A stretch of DNA of 64,000 bases from an uncultured Clostridia bacterium (GCA_937896905.1 CALBOE010000006.1:310001-374000); one strand, 5' to 3'; numbered from the stretch's first letter, positions 41,500 to 50,347 are shown. A program made the numbers and translations. Notes: generated by a model from the sequence alone, not told the origin.

Positions 41500-43584
41500 A
41501 TGAAACAAACAACTTACAAAACCCAAATCGGTGGCAGAGAAGTTACCATAGAATTGGGAAAATACTGTGGTCAAGCAAGCGGACACTGTATTGTTAGATG
41601 TGGCGACACTGTTGTTATGGTTAATGCAACAATGGCTAAGGCACCAAGGCCAGGAATGGACTTTTTTCCATTAAGTGTGGACTATGAAGAAAAAATGTAT
41701 AGCGTTGGAAAAATTCCAGGGGGCTGGAAAAAACGTGAAGGCAGAGCAAGCGACAATGCCATTTTAAGAAGTAGACTAATAGACCGTCCACTTCGCCCGC
41801 TTTTCCCAAAAGGATTTTATAACGATGTAACAATTGTTGCAACTCCACTTAGTGTGGATACCGACATTATGCCAGAACCATTGGCAATGCTTGGCAGTTC
41901 AATTGCGTTAACAGTTAGCGATATTCCATTTGAAGGCCCAACAGGTGCGGTTAAAATTGCTTGCATTAATAATGAATTTATTGTTAACCCAACCCCAGCC
42001 CAATTAAATGAAAGCTCAATAGACCTTACGGTTTCTGGAACAAAAGAAGCAATTTTAATGGTTGAAGCAGGGGCAAAAGAAGTTAGCGAAGCTTTAATGT
42101 TAGATGCAATTATGTTTGCACACGAAGAAATTAAAAAGCAAGTTGCGTTCCAAGAAAAAATGGCAAAAGATTTAAAAGTTGAAAAAACCACCAAAATTGC
42201 ATTCGACGAAATTCCAGAAGATATTAATAATGCAGTTAGAGAATATGCCGATAAAAAAGTGGACAAAATGTTAGAGTGCTACGACCGCCACATTCGTGAT
42301 GATATAGAAGACGAATTAACGGCGGAAGTTCAAGAACACTTTGCAGAAATGTTCCCAGAACAAGCAAAGGCAATTGGCCAAGTGCTTTACAACATGAAAA
42401 AGGAAAAAGTTCGCAATAAAATTCTGTATAAAGGAATTCGCCCAGACGGCAGAAAAACAACTGAAATTCGCCCAATTTGGAACGAGGTTGGCTTGCTTCC
42501 AAGAGTTCATGGTTCAGGCGTGTTCACTCGTGGTGAAACCCAAGTTTTAACCACTTGCACTTTGGGAATGATTAGCGAGGCACAAGAATTAGAAGGGTTA
42601 GACACAGAAGAATATAAAAGATATATGCACCAATACAATATGCCAGGCTACACCACAGGCGAAGCAAAACCTATGCGTGGCCCAGGCAGACGTGAAATTG
42701 GTCATGGCGCGTTGGCAGAAAGAGCTTTACTTGCCGTTCTTCCAAGCGAAGAAGAATTCCCATATGCAATTAGAACGGTTAGTGACGTTTTAAGTTCTAA
42801 TGGTTCAACCTCAATGGCATCAACCTGCGGAAGCACACTTGCACTTATGGATGCGGGCGTTCCAATTAAAGCACCAGTTGCAGGCATTGCAATGGGATTG
42901 ATGAAAGATAAAGATAGCGATAAGGTTGCCGTATTGACCGACATTCAAGGTTTGGAAGATTTCCTAGGGGATATGGACTTTAAGGTTACAGGAACCACCG
43001 AAGGCATAACAGCAATTCAAATGGACATTAAAATTCATGGAATAGACCGTAACATTTTAACAACTGCTTTGGAACAAGCAAGATTGGGCAGATTGGAAAT
43101 TTTAAAAGTTATGGCAAAAACCATTAAAGAACCAAGAAAAGAACTTTCTAAATATGCTCCAAAAATAGTTTCCTTTAACATTCACCCAGATAAAATTAGG
43201 GAAGTTATTGGTTCTGGCGGAAAGGTTATTAACGAAATTATTGCGCAAACTGGCGTTAAAATAGACATTGATGACGACGGAAAAGTTTCGGTTGCTTCGA
43301 ACGATATAGCAATGATTGAAAAAGCAAAACAAATAATTTTAACAATTGCAACCGACCTAGAACTAAACTGCGAATATGAAGGAACTGTTGTTAGAATTAT
43401 GCAATTTGGCGCATTTGTAGAAGTTGCTCCAGGCAAAGACGGCATGGTTCACATAAGCAAACTAAGTAAGGACCGTGTTGAAAAGGTGGAAGACGTTGTT
43501 AAAATTGGCGACCGTGTTCTTGTTAAAACCATAAAGATTGACGAGAAAGGCCGCGTTGATATGAAACTTATTAAAAAGTTATAA
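41500..43584 (+). CDS. pnp: Polynucleotide phosphorylase
   Basis: 694 residues from the ATG with AAAGGAGA; an in-frame extension of 26 codons runs through leader hairpins and is rejected. Two RNase PH-like domains, the second with TQVLTTCTLG and GPGRREIGHGALAERAL, then a KH domain (GSGGKVINEIIAQTG) and an S1 domain (GTVVRIMQFGAFVEVAPGKDGMVHIS). It degrades RNA 3' to 5' using phosphate. Confidence 0.97.
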   Translation: MKQTTYKTQIGGREVTIELGKYCGQASGHCIVRCGDTVVMVNATMAKAPRPGMDFFPLSVDYEEKMYSVGKIPGGWKKREGRASDNAILRSRLIDRPLRPLFPKGFYNDVTIVATPLSVDTDIMPEPLAMLGSSIALTVSDIPFEGPTGAVKIACINNEFIVNPTPAQLNESSIDLTVSGTKEAILMVEAGAKEVSEALMLDAIMFAHEEIKKQVAFQEKMAKDLKVEKTTKIAFDEIPEDINNAVREYADKKVDKMLECYDRHIRDDIEDELTAEVQEHFAEMFPEQAKAIGQVLYNMKKEKVRNKILYKGIRPDGRKTTEIRPIWNEVGLLPRVHGSGVFTRGETQVLTTCTLGMISEAQELEGLDTEEYKRYMHQYNMPGYTTGEAKPMRGPGRREIGHGALAERALLAVLPSEEEFPYAIRTVSDVLSSNGSTSMASTCGSTLALMDAGVPIKAPVAGIAMGLMKDKDSDKVAVLTDIQGLEDFLGDMDFKVTGTTEGITAIQMDIKIHGIDRNILTTALEQARLGRLEILKVMAKTIKEPRKELSKYAPKIVSFNIHPDKIREVIGSGGKVINEIIAQTGVKIDIDDDGKVSVASNDIAMIEKAKQIILTIATDLELNCEYEGTVVRIMQFGAFVEVAPGKDGMVHISKLSKDRVEKVEDVVKIGDRVLVKTIKIDEKGRVDMKLIKKL

Positions 43585-43587
43585 TTT

Positions 43588-43695
43588 GGCTCGAAGAATT
43601 ACCGCTCGCTTAACGCTATGCTAATCCGCTCGGGTAAACACTTCTCGCCTTTGGGAAACAAGGTTGTGTTATAAATGTGGGCTCGAAGAATTACC
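43588..43695. repeat. 16-bp direct repeat enclosing hairpin element copy C
   Basis: GGCTCGAAGAATTACC occurs at 43588-43603 and 43680-43695. The first copy runs into element C (43599-43637), which on the minus strand reads TTACC, CGAGC, a 17-nt middle, AGCGAGC, GGTAA, with complementary outer arms. After the second copy comes a CCACTT/AAGTGTGG hairpin. Confidence 0.65.
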
Positions 43696-43740
43696 ACTTA
43701 TCACTGTAAGCGAAGTGTGGCAATTTAAAATTTAATAATG

Positions 43741-43768
43741 AAAAATTGGACAAATCGTCCAATTTTTT
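43741..43768 (+). terminator. pnp terminator
   Basis: AAATTGGAC/GTCCAATTT stem followed by six T. Confidence 0.85.
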
Positions 43769-43809
43769 GTTTTTTGCATAGCAGGAACAAAACGAAAATA
43801 TATTATTCT

Positions 43810-44508
43810 ATGAAAAAAAGCATATTTAAAGCGAACGTTATAATTGCAATAATGCTTGTAAGTTTGGTGGCAATTTCAATAAGTAATGCAAAAACTTTAG
43901 CCGTGCAGGCAGATAACCGTGTGGTTTATGCCGGAAACACATCAAAAAGCAACGTTTGTTTTATGATTAATGTGTATCAGGGGAACGAATATGTGCAAAA
44001 CATTTTAGACGTTTTAGATGCCTATAAAGTTAAAACCACATTTTTTGTTGGTGGCAGTTGGGCGGTTAAAAACGTTGAATTGGTTAAAGAGATTTACGCA
44101 CGTGGGCACGAGTTGGGCAATCATGGGTTCTACCATAAAAATCAGGACAATTTAGATTTTAATGGCAACTTTCAAGAAATTGAAATGTGCCATAAGGTTA
44201 TAAGTGAAAATGTTGGGGTGGAAATGACTTTATTTGCGCCCCCAAGTGGGGCGTATAGCGTAACCACAGTAGATGCCGCCACTGCACTAAACTATAAAAC
44301 AATTATGTGGACGCACGACACCATTGATTGGAGAGATCAAAATGCCGACCTAATTTATAAACGTGCCACGAAAGATTTAAGCAATGGCGATTTAGTTTTA
44401 ATGCACCCAACTGCAAAAACTGTGGAGGCTTTAACTAAAATTTTATCCGCAGCAATAAACAATGGATTCACGCCAACAACAGTTGGCAAGTGTTTGATGG
44501 TTAACTAA
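43810..44508 (+). CDS. YlxY-like polysaccharide deacetylase-fold protein
   Basis: 232 residues from MKKSIFKAN; the longer frame starts inside the pnp terminator. Signal anchor (about 8-27), then a NodB-homology domain: VKTTFFVGGSWAVKN, RGHELGNHGFYH (with the metal His pair), LFAPPSGAYS, MWTHDTIDWR and LMHPT. The first motif, normally TFDDG, is FMINVYQGNEY, as in YlxY proteins, so catalytic Asp residues are missing. In Bacillus ylxY also lies next to pnp. Activity on peptidoglycan is doubtful. A -10-like TATATT 5 nt before the ATG and no ribosome site hint at a leaderless mRNA. Confidence 0.82.
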   Translation: MKKSIFKANVIIAIMLVSLVAISISNAKTLAVQADNRVVYAGNTSKSNVCFMINVYQGNEYVQNILDVLDAYKVKTTFFVGGSWAVKNVELVKEIYARGHELGNHGFYHKNQDNLDFNGNFQEIEMCHKVISENVGVEMTLFAPPSGAYSVTTVDAATALNYKTIMWTHDTIDWRDQNADLIYKRATKDLSNGDLVLMHPTAKTVEALTKILSAAINNGFTPTTVGKCLMVN

Positions 44509-44592
44509 AAAATACAAAAACAAATAAAAAACATTAAAATTTAACAAAATTAAACAAAAAATGCTAAAATTTTTAAAATTTTTACAAATTGT

Positions 44593-44622
44593 TTGACATA
44601 TTTTGCAAACGTTTGCTAATAT
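44593..44622 (+). promoter_or_regulatory. Promoter with a cre-type operator
   Basis: TTGACA (44593-44598), 18 bp, TAATAT (44617-44622). The spacer carries the palindrome GCAAACGTTTGC (44605-44616); TTGCAAACGTTTGCT (44603-44617) fits the CcpA cre consensus WTGNAANCGNWNNCW at every position. Confidence 0.75.
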
Positions 44623-44642
44623 CCTTTTAAGGAGGGAGGTTT

Positions 44643-45140
44643 ATGAAAAAGTTTATTGGAGCAATCAGTTCTGCAGTTATGGGTGCTTTGGCGTTTGTGT
44701 TCTTTGCTCTAGCCGCAATGACTCAAAAAATGACTATTGGTAGTGTTTCAGACTCAGAAAGTTTTTCAGCATGGGATATGTTGGAATACAAAATTGCAAA
44801 AATGGATTCAATTGGTTTCACAATTTACAAAATTGCAACCATTGCAATGATTGTTGTTGCTTGCTTGTTAATTTTATCGGCAGTTGTTCTTCTTTTGAAA
44901 AATCTTAACGTTTTCAAAACAAAAATCAACTTCACTTTAATTAACAACATCCTATTGGCTGTGTTTGCTGGTTTGGCACTTGTTGCAGTAATCGCTATGT
45001 TTGTATTTATCCAAACAGAATTGGGCGACGTGATGAACGAAAGTTTCAAAGCATTTGCTGGCGTTGGCGCATGGTTGAACCTTGTGTTTGGCGCACTTCT
45101 ATGCCTAGTAAGTTGCCTCACAGCGAAAAAACAAAAATAA
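44643..45140 (+). CDS. Four-helix membrane protein, function unknown
   Basis: 165 residues with four hydrophobic helices (about 3-27, 60-85, 100-123, 134-160) and short loops; the loop after helix 1 is polar (SVSDSESFSAWDMLEY). A very strong GGAGGGAGG ribosome site and a consensus promoter suggest high expression, subject to the cre-type operator. It has its own terminator. No family recognised. Confidence 0.7.
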   Translation: MKKFIGAISSAVMGALAFVFFALAAMTQKMTIGSVSDSESFSAWDMLEYKIAKMDSIGFTIYKIATIAMIVVACLLILSAVVLLLKNLNVFKTKINFTLINNILLAVFAGLALVAVIAMFVFIQTELGDVMNESFKAFAGVGAWLNLVFGALLCLVSCLTAKKQK

Positions 45141-45154
45141 TTTTAATTGTTTTT

Positions 45155-45181
45155 AAGAGCGATTTGTTCGCTCTTTTTTTC
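45155..45181 (+). terminator. Terminator after the four-helix protein gene
   Basis: AAGAGCGA/TCGCTCTT stem followed by a T run. Confidence 0.9.
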
Positions 45182-45224
45182 GTCAATTTCTGCAAATGTT
45201 TTTATGACAAAAACAAAAAAAGAT

Positions 45225-45252
45225 TTGTGTTTTAAAAATTTTATTGTATAAT
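45225..45252 (+). promoter_or_regulatory. ftsK promoter
   Basis: TTGTGT (45225-45230), 16 bp, TATAAT (45247-45252). Confidence 0.6.
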
Positions 45253-45276
45253 TAAATTGAGTTAAAAGGGACATGT

Positions 45277-48165
45277 ATGGCAATATATAAATCATCTTTC
45301 AACAAAAAACCGGAAAAAAAAGAAAAGCAGGTTAAAGAAAAACCCGTAAAAATAAAGCAGCAAAAACCAAAAAAGAAAATTAAGGTTAATGTGCCTTTAG
45401 TTTGTTTAATTTGCTTTTTGTGTGTGTTTGTTGCTTGTTGTTTGCCATCTAATTTCTTTAAAAATGTTATGCTTGGGCTATTTGGACTACTTGTGTATCC
45501 AGCATGCTTAATTGGAGCACTGTTTTCGGCCTTGTTTCTTTCAAAGAAAAAGTTTAAAGCGCAAACAAAATATGTTGTGTATCTTGCAAGTGCGTTAGGC
45601 ATTATATGGTTTATTTTCCATTTAATTTTAACAAGCAGGTTGCCTGCAACGAACTACGGAATTTTCCTAAAAGAAACCTATATTGCAAAAACAACTGCGG
45701 GCGGAATTTTATTCAGTTTAATTAGTTACCCTATAGTTAAATTATTAACAACTGTGGGCGCATACATTTTTAGTGCAATTGCTCTTGCCATTTTTGTGGG
45801 GCTTATTATTGATTATATAAACACAGAAAAATCTGTTGGGCACGAACAAAGAAAAACCAAGTTCGATTTTTCCAACATAGAAGCGTTTGAATTTGGAGAA
45901 GTTCAAGAAGAGCACAAATCGCCCGAAGAAAAACAAAAGCAACTGGCAAAACGGCGCTTGGGGCTTGAAAAAGGCGAAACAACAATCATTTCTAGCAGTA
46001 TGCCGAAAATTGATGTGGCAGAAAAGAAAGTTGAAGCCAAGCCAATGAGCAAGAGGGATTATATTTTAACCCCACTAGACCCAATTATTCCACCAGAAAT
46101 TCCAGATAACGACTTTTTTAATCCAAAGCAAAAAATTGTTAGAACTGCAGAAGAAATTTCTGCACCAAAACCACAAGTGGCAGTTCAACAAGCGGACGTT
46201 AAAGAACAAACTCCAGTTAATGGACTGGCAAAAGAAGAGTTTGCAGACCTTATTTTAGAAGACGAAACCGAGTTTAATGAAAGTGAATACAACGAAATTG
46301 GATCTGCTGAAATATTAAACGAACCAGAAACATCTGCGGTTGAAATTAAATCAACGGTTGTTCCCGCGCAATCTACCGTGCCAGAATATAGCAATGAAAC
46401 TGACGATATAGACGAAAACCTTTTTGAAGATATTGAAGAAGACACAGCCTATGAAGAAATTGGCAGATCTAGCGTTGAAGAAGAGGAAGAAATAGAAGAA
46501 ATTTCGCCAAATCTTAACAATGCCGCCTATGTGGACGATTTAGAACAAACACCACAACTTGGTTCCACAGTAGAAACTGAAATTGTGCGCCCAAGTTTAG
46601 ATTTAAGCAGATTTAATCTTCCAAATGTTACAAAGAAATCTTTGGTAAAAGAAGAACAAATTAAAATAGACGACATTAAACCAAAAGAAGAAATTCCACC
46701 ATACGTTGCGCCACCTGCATATCTTTTGAATTATATGGAAAATGTTCCAAGCATAAGCGAAGAAGAATTGCACAGCAATGTGGAACGCCTTGAGCAAGTG
46801 CTTGAAGATTTCAAAGTGCCAGCAAAAGTTAATAATGTGCAAGTTGGTCCGGCGGTTACAAGATACGAATTAACAATGCCAAGGGGAATTTCTGTTAACA
46901 AAATTGCACAAATGGCAGACGACATTGCAATGACTCTTGCTTCCAACGGTGCAATTCGTGTGGAAGCGCCAATTCCGGGCAAAAATTCGGTGGGCATTGA
47001 AGTTCCAAACAAACAAGTTAGCCCTGTTAGTTTACGTGAACTTATTGATAGCAACGATTTCCGTGTTCGTGGAAATCCGCTTTCGTTTGTTTTGGGAAAG
47101 GATATTAATGGCGACATTATGTTCTGTAATCTAGACAAAATGCCACATATGTTGGTGGCAGGAAGCACAGGCAGTGGTAAATCTGTTTGTTTAAACACAA
47201 TGCTTTTAAGTATGTGCTACAAAGCCGGCCCGCAAGATTTACGTTTAATTTTGGTGGATCCAAAAATGGTGGAATTTAACACCTATAATGGCTTACCTCA
47301 TTTGCTAATACCAGAAGTTATAACTAACAAGGATATGACCATAAATGCATTAGATTGGTGCGTTGCAGAAATGGAACGCAGATATGCCTTATTTGCAAAA
47401 AATCACGTGGTTAACATAAACGATTTCAACAAGCTAGAAATTGTTAAAAATAAAAAAGAAGATAAAATGCCATTCATTGTTGTGGTGGTGGACGAGCTTG
47501 CAGATTTAATGAGTGTTGCAAAACGTGAAATTGAAGATAGAATTGCAAGGTTGGCAGCAAAGGCAAGGGCGGCAGGAATTCACCTGGTGCTTGCAACCCA
47601 GCGCCCATCGGTTGACGTAATAACCGGAACGGTTAAGGCAAACTTGCCAAGCAGAATTGCATTTGCGCTAACCAATTTTATGGATAGCAAAACTGTGCTA
47701 GACGGAGGCGGTGCAGAAAAACTGTTAGGAAAAGGCGACATGCTTTTCAAACCGCAAGATAAGCCAGAACCAAGGCGTATTCAAGGGGCGTATGTTTCTA
47801 ACACTGAAATTGCAAAGGTTGTGGAATTTATTAAACAAAACAATAAACCAGTTTATGACGACAACGCGGGCAGAGCAATAAAAAATCCAAACAAAGCAAG
47901 TGGAGTAAATTGTGAACAGCCGGGCGTTAAAGAGCAGGAGTTCGATCCAGTGCTTAAAGATGCGCTTAGAATGTTTATTCAAACAAAACAAGCAAGTGGC
48001 AGCATGATTTCCCGCAGATATTCGGTTGGCTTTAATCGTGCAGGCAGAATTATGGACCAAATGGAACGTGCAGGCTTCATTGGCCCGCAAGAAGGAAGCA
48101 AACCAAGAAGCGTGTTAATAACCATGGAAGAATATAAGGCTATTTTTGAAACTGAAGAAAATTAA
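45277..48165 (+). CDS. ftsK: DNA translocase FtsK/SpoIIIE
   Basis: 962 residues. Basic N-terminus, about four membrane helices (residues 40-190), a long acidic Glu/Pro/Val linker (about 200-480), then the RecA-like motor with Walker A AGSTGSGKSVCLN (about 628-640), Walker B FIVVVVDELADLM and LATQRPSVDVITG, and a C-terminal winged-helix gamma domain (SGSMISRRYSVGFNRAGRIMDQME) that reads polar DNA motifs. It pumps DNA through the division or sporulation septum. The linker is longer than in SpoIIIE of Bacillus (about 790 residues in total). Confidence 0.95.
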   Translation: MAIYKSSFNKKPEKKEKQVKEKPVKIKQQKPKKKIKVNVPLVCLICFLCVFVACCLPSNFFKNVMLGLFGLLVYPACLIGALFSALFLSKKKFKAQTKYVVYLASALGIIWFIFHLILTSRLPATNYGIFLKETYIAKTTAGGILFSLISYPIVKLLTTVGAYIFSAIALAIFVGLIIDYINTEKSVGHEQRKTKFDFSNIEAFEFGEVQEEHKSPEEKQKQLAKRRLGLEKGETTIISSSMPKIDVAEKKVEAKPMSKRDYILTPLDPIIPPEIPDNDFFNPKQKIVRTAEEISAPKPQVAVQQADVKEQTPVNGLAKEEFADLILEDETEFNESEYNEIGSAEILNEPETSAVEIKSTVVPAQSTVPEYSNETDDIDENLFEDIEEDTAYEEIGRSSVEEEEEIEEISPNLNNAAYVDDLEQTPQLGSTVETEIVRPSLDLSRFNLPNVTKKSLVKEEQIKIDDIKPKEEIPPYVAPPAYLLNYMENVPSISEEELHSNVERLEQVLEDFKVPAKVNNVQVGPAVTRYELTMPRGISVNKIAQMADDIAMTLASNGAIRVEAPIPGKNSVGIEVPNKQVSPVSLRELIDSNDFRVRGNPLSFVLGKDINGDIMFCNLDKMPHMLVAGSTGSGKSVCLNTMLLSMCYKAGPQDLRLILVDPKMVEFNTYNGLPHLLIPEVITNKDMTINALDWCVAEMERRYALFAKNHVVNINDFNKLEIVKNKKEDKMPFIVVVVDELADLMSVAKREIEDRIARLAAKARAAGIHLVLATQRPSVDVITGTVKANLPSRIAFALTNFMDSKTVLDGGGAEKLLGKGDMLFKPQDKPEPRRIQGAYVSNTEIAKVVEFIKQNNKPVYDDNAGRAIKNPNKASGVNCEQPGVKEQEFDPVLKDALRMFIQTKQASGSMISRRYSVGFNRAGRIMDQMERAGFIGPQEGSKPRSVLITMEEYKAIFETEEN

Positions 48166-48212
48166 TTTAATCTTTTATAACAAGGCGAAGGCTAGAATGA
48201 ACAAACCTTAAA

Positions 48213-48243
48213 ATAAAAAACGGAACAAAACGTTCCGTTTTTT
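48213..48243. terminator. Symmetrical terminator between ftsK and tRNA-Leu
   Basis: CGGAAC/GTTCCG hairpin with eight A before and six T after; serves both convergent units. Confidence 0.92.
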
Positions 48244-48249
48244 AATGTT

Positions 48250-48335
48250 TGGTGCGGATAACAGGACTTGAACCTGCAAGATATTGCTATCACAAGATCC
48301 TTAGTCTTGCGTGTCTGCCATTCCACCATATCCGC
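48250..48335 (-). tRNA. tRNA-Leu (anticodon TAA)
   Basis: An 86-nt cloverleaf with a long variable arm, acceptor GCGGATA/TATCCGC, anticodon loop CTAAGGA, T-loop GGTTCAAGTCC, CCA encoded. Confidence 0.94.
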
Positions 48336-48371
48336 ATAATGTATTGTTGCGGATGGATTTATCCGCGCGTC

Positions 48372-48494
48372 GCAACTCTCGCTCTTTAATCGTTTTGCTT
48401 ATAAATAGCGCAAAACTTCATTTTTGCTCGGTTGCTCCTTATTCCCACTCGAAGCCAGTTCTCGCGGGAGCCCTAATTGTTTTGCAACTCTCGC
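48372..48494 (-). repeat. Dispersed hairpin element, copy B and a half copy
   Basis: On the minus strand 48435 to 48372 reads GCAAC, CGAGC, an inner hairpin GTTTTGC/GCAAAAC, AGCGAGA, GTTGC. A further GCGAGAGTTGC lies at 48494-48484, so a permuted pairing GCGAGAGTTGC with GCAACCGAGC is also possible. The whole stretch would be in the tRNA-Leu precursor, between its promoter and the tRNA. Confidence 0.7.
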
Positions 48495-48529
48495 CAGCAC
48501 TAAATTGCAAGGTGTTTTAAAACGTATTT

Positions 48530-48558
48530 ATTTTATCAAAATTTAGGAGTTTTGTCAA
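48530..48558 (-). promoter_or_regulatory. tRNA-Leu promoter, distant
   Basis: TTGACA (48553-48558), 17 bp, TAAAAT (48530-48535) on the minus strand, about 190 nt upstream of the tRNA. The 48336-48529 stretch has no gene and holds the hairpin elements. Confidence 0.7.
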
Positions 48559-48616
48559 TTCATAATTTAAGGTTTGTTTAACATTTTAAAATTTATGGCA
48601 AAATTTGCAAATTTAG

Positions 48617-48645
48617 TTGTGAAAAGTAAAAAAAACTTATATAAT
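48617..48645 (+). promoter_or_regulatory. Promoter of the nucleoside hydrolase gene
   Basis: TTGTGA (48617-48622), 17 bp, TATAAT (48640-48645). Confidence 0.7.
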
Positions 48646-48662
48646 AGCAATACGGAGAGATT

Positions 48663-49607
48663 ATGGTTGAAAATAAAATAAATTGTATTATAGATTGCGA
48701 CCCAGGCGTGGACGACGCTGTTGCAATTGCACTTTCGCTTTATGATGAAAAGATGGATATTAAACTTATAACAACAGTTAATGGGAACAGAGATGTGGAC
48801 ACTGTTACAAGGAACACGCTGCACCTTTTGGAAAAGTTTAAAAAGAAGAACATTCCAGTTGCCAAAGGGGCGGAAAAGGCAATGAAGCGCACCAGCCCAG
48901 ATGCAAGTTTTATTCACCAACAAGAAGGTTTGGGAGGCTACATTCCACCAAAAACAGTTAAAACCAAACCAATTGAAGAAACAGCCGTGGAAGCAATGTA
49001 TAGAACCATTTGCGAAAACAAAAACAACATCAGCCTTGTTGCATTAGGGCCACACACCAACCTTGGATATTTATTCACTGCACACCCAGACGTTGCACAA
49101 ATGCTTAACCATATTTACTGTGAAGGTTGTGCAGCCTATGGCCATAAAATTGAAAAAGGGCGTTGGAAAGGCTATGTTTCGTTTAATGCATCTAGCGACC
49201 CAGAAGCAATGAAAATTGTGTTCGAAAGTGGGGTGCCAATAACAATTGTTCCGTCAAGAATGGGCCGAGATCTTGCTAACTTCACAGAAGAGCAAGTTTT
49301 TGCAATGAAAGAAATTAATGCGGTTGGAAAGTTTATTTTTGACATGTATAACGGATATTGGGAACACGGTTATGAGGATAGACGAATTGCAACTAACGAC
49401 ACTTGCGCTGTGCTTGCATTAAGGTGCCCAGAACTATTTAAAACCAAAAAGTGTTTCTTTAACATTAACACAGAAGAAGCACCAGGCAAAACTTTGGTTA
49501 CGTTTTCTAGAAAAGGCAATGTGCAATACGTTTACAAAGTTAACCGCAAAAAATTCTTTAACAATTTTTGCAATGCCATAAAAAAATTAGATGGTTTTAA
49601 ACTTTAA
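48663..49607 (+). CDS. Inosine-uridine preferring nucleoside hydrolase family
   Basis: 314 residues. Calcium-binding Asp cluster IIDCDPGVDDAVAIALS at the N-terminus, VALGPHTNLG, and the later Asn/Asp region RRIATNDTCAVLA. The family cleaves the N-glycosidic bond of nucleosides to ribose and base. It may salvage purines or pyrimidines; specificity cannot be told. CGGAGAGA site before the ATG. Confidence 0.88.
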   Translation: MVENKINCIIDCDPGVDDAVAIALSLYDEKMDIKLITTVNGNRDVDTVTRNTLHLLEKFKKKNIPVAKGAEKAMKRTSPDASFIHQQEGLGGYIPPKTVKTKPIEETAVEAMYRTICENKNNISLVALGPHTNLGYLFTAHPDVAQMLNHIYCEGCAAYGHKIEKGRWKGYVSFNASSDPEAMKIVFESGVPITIVPSRMGRDLANFTEEQVFAMKEINAVGKFIFDMYNGYWEHGYEDRRIATNDTCAVLALRCPELFKTKKCFFNINTEEAPGKTLVTFSRKGNVQYVYKVNRKKFFNNFCNAIKKLDGFKL

Positions 49608-49624
49608 AACGTTGTGCCAAAAAG

Positions 49625-49653
49625 TTGTAAAATGTTTTGCAATAAGTTATACT
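49625..49653 (+). promoter_or_regulatory. pgsA promoter
   Basis: TTGTAA (49625-49630), 17 bp, TATACT (49648-49653). Confidence 0.7.
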
Positions 49654-49672
49654 TACAAAAGGAGAAATATTT

Positions 49673-50260
49673 ATGAATTTACCAAATAAATTAACTGTTA
49701 TGCGAATGGTTTTAATACCATTTATGATGTTCTTTTACCTTGCAGCTTTCATTCCTTTTGGAATTGGAAAAATTGTGGCGCTTGTTATTTTTATTGTTGC
49801 CGCCATAACCGATTTGTTAGATGGAAAAATTGCAAGAAAACGCAACATTGTTACAAACCTTGGTAAATTTTTAGACCCCATTGCAGATAAAGCATTAACA
49901 TCAACTGCATTGTTTTTAATGTTGGCAGATGGAACTTTGCCAGCACCTTGGGGCGTTATTATTGTTAGCATAATCATATTTAGAGAATTTGTTGTTAGTG
50001 CATTAAGATTAATGGCAGCAAGCAAAGGCGTTGTGTTGGCGGCAGACATTTGGGGCAAGGCAAAAACTATGGTTCAAATGATTGCAATTCCTGTTTGTAT
50101 GCTTCTTCCATATTTTTACACTTGCGGGTTTGCGCCTGCATGGTTAGTTTTGGCAACCCAAATTTTGGGGTTAACCACTTTGGGTGTTGCAACATTGTTA
50201 ACAGTTATTTCTGGGGTTAACTACGTTGTTAAAAATAAGGAATGTTTTAAAGATAAATAA
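49673..50260 (+). CDS. pgsA: Phosphatidylglycerophosphate synthase
   Basis: 195 residues with four to six membrane helices. The CDP-alcohol phosphatidyltransferase motif is complete: DLLDGKIARKRNIVTNLGKF followed by LDPIADK. It joins CDP-diacylglycerol and glycerol 3-phosphate, the first step to phosphatidylglycerol. Placed just before recA, a frequent neighbour in Bacillota. Confidence 0.92.
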   Translation: MNLPNKLTVMRMVLIPFMMFFYLAAFIPFGIGKIVALVIFIVAAITDLLDGKIARKRNIVTNLGKFLDPIADKALTSTALFLMLADGTLPAPWGVIIVSIIIFREFVVSALRLMAASKGVVLAADIWGKAKTMVQMIAIPVCMLLPYFYTCGFAPAWLVLATQILGLTTLGVATLLTVISGVNYVVKNKECFKDK

Positions 50261-50281
50261 TTTTGTAATTAAGAGATTTAT

Positions 50282-50321
50282 CGAACAAATGTTTGACAAA
50301 TCCTTTTTAATTTGTTAACAT
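50282..50321 (+). promoter_or_regulatory. recA promoter with LexA (SOS) box
   Basis: CGAACAAATGTTTG (50282-50295) matches the Gram-positive LexA consensus CGAACRNRYGTTYG at all positions and overlaps the -35 TTGACA (50293-50298); TAACAT (50316-50321) follows after 17 bp. Damage-induced expression is expected. Confidence 0.92.
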
Positions 50322-50347
50322 TACTAATAATTAAGGGAGATAGATAT

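Noticed and set aside
43738..43809. Upstream start for the YlxY-like gene
   Set aside because: The extra 24 residues are encoded by the pnp terminator hairpin, and the inner ATG begins a normal signal anchor.
48311..48520. Short rightward frame across tRNA-Leu and the hairpin repeat
   Set aside because: It runs through a tRNA gene and repeat sequence and has no ribosome site.
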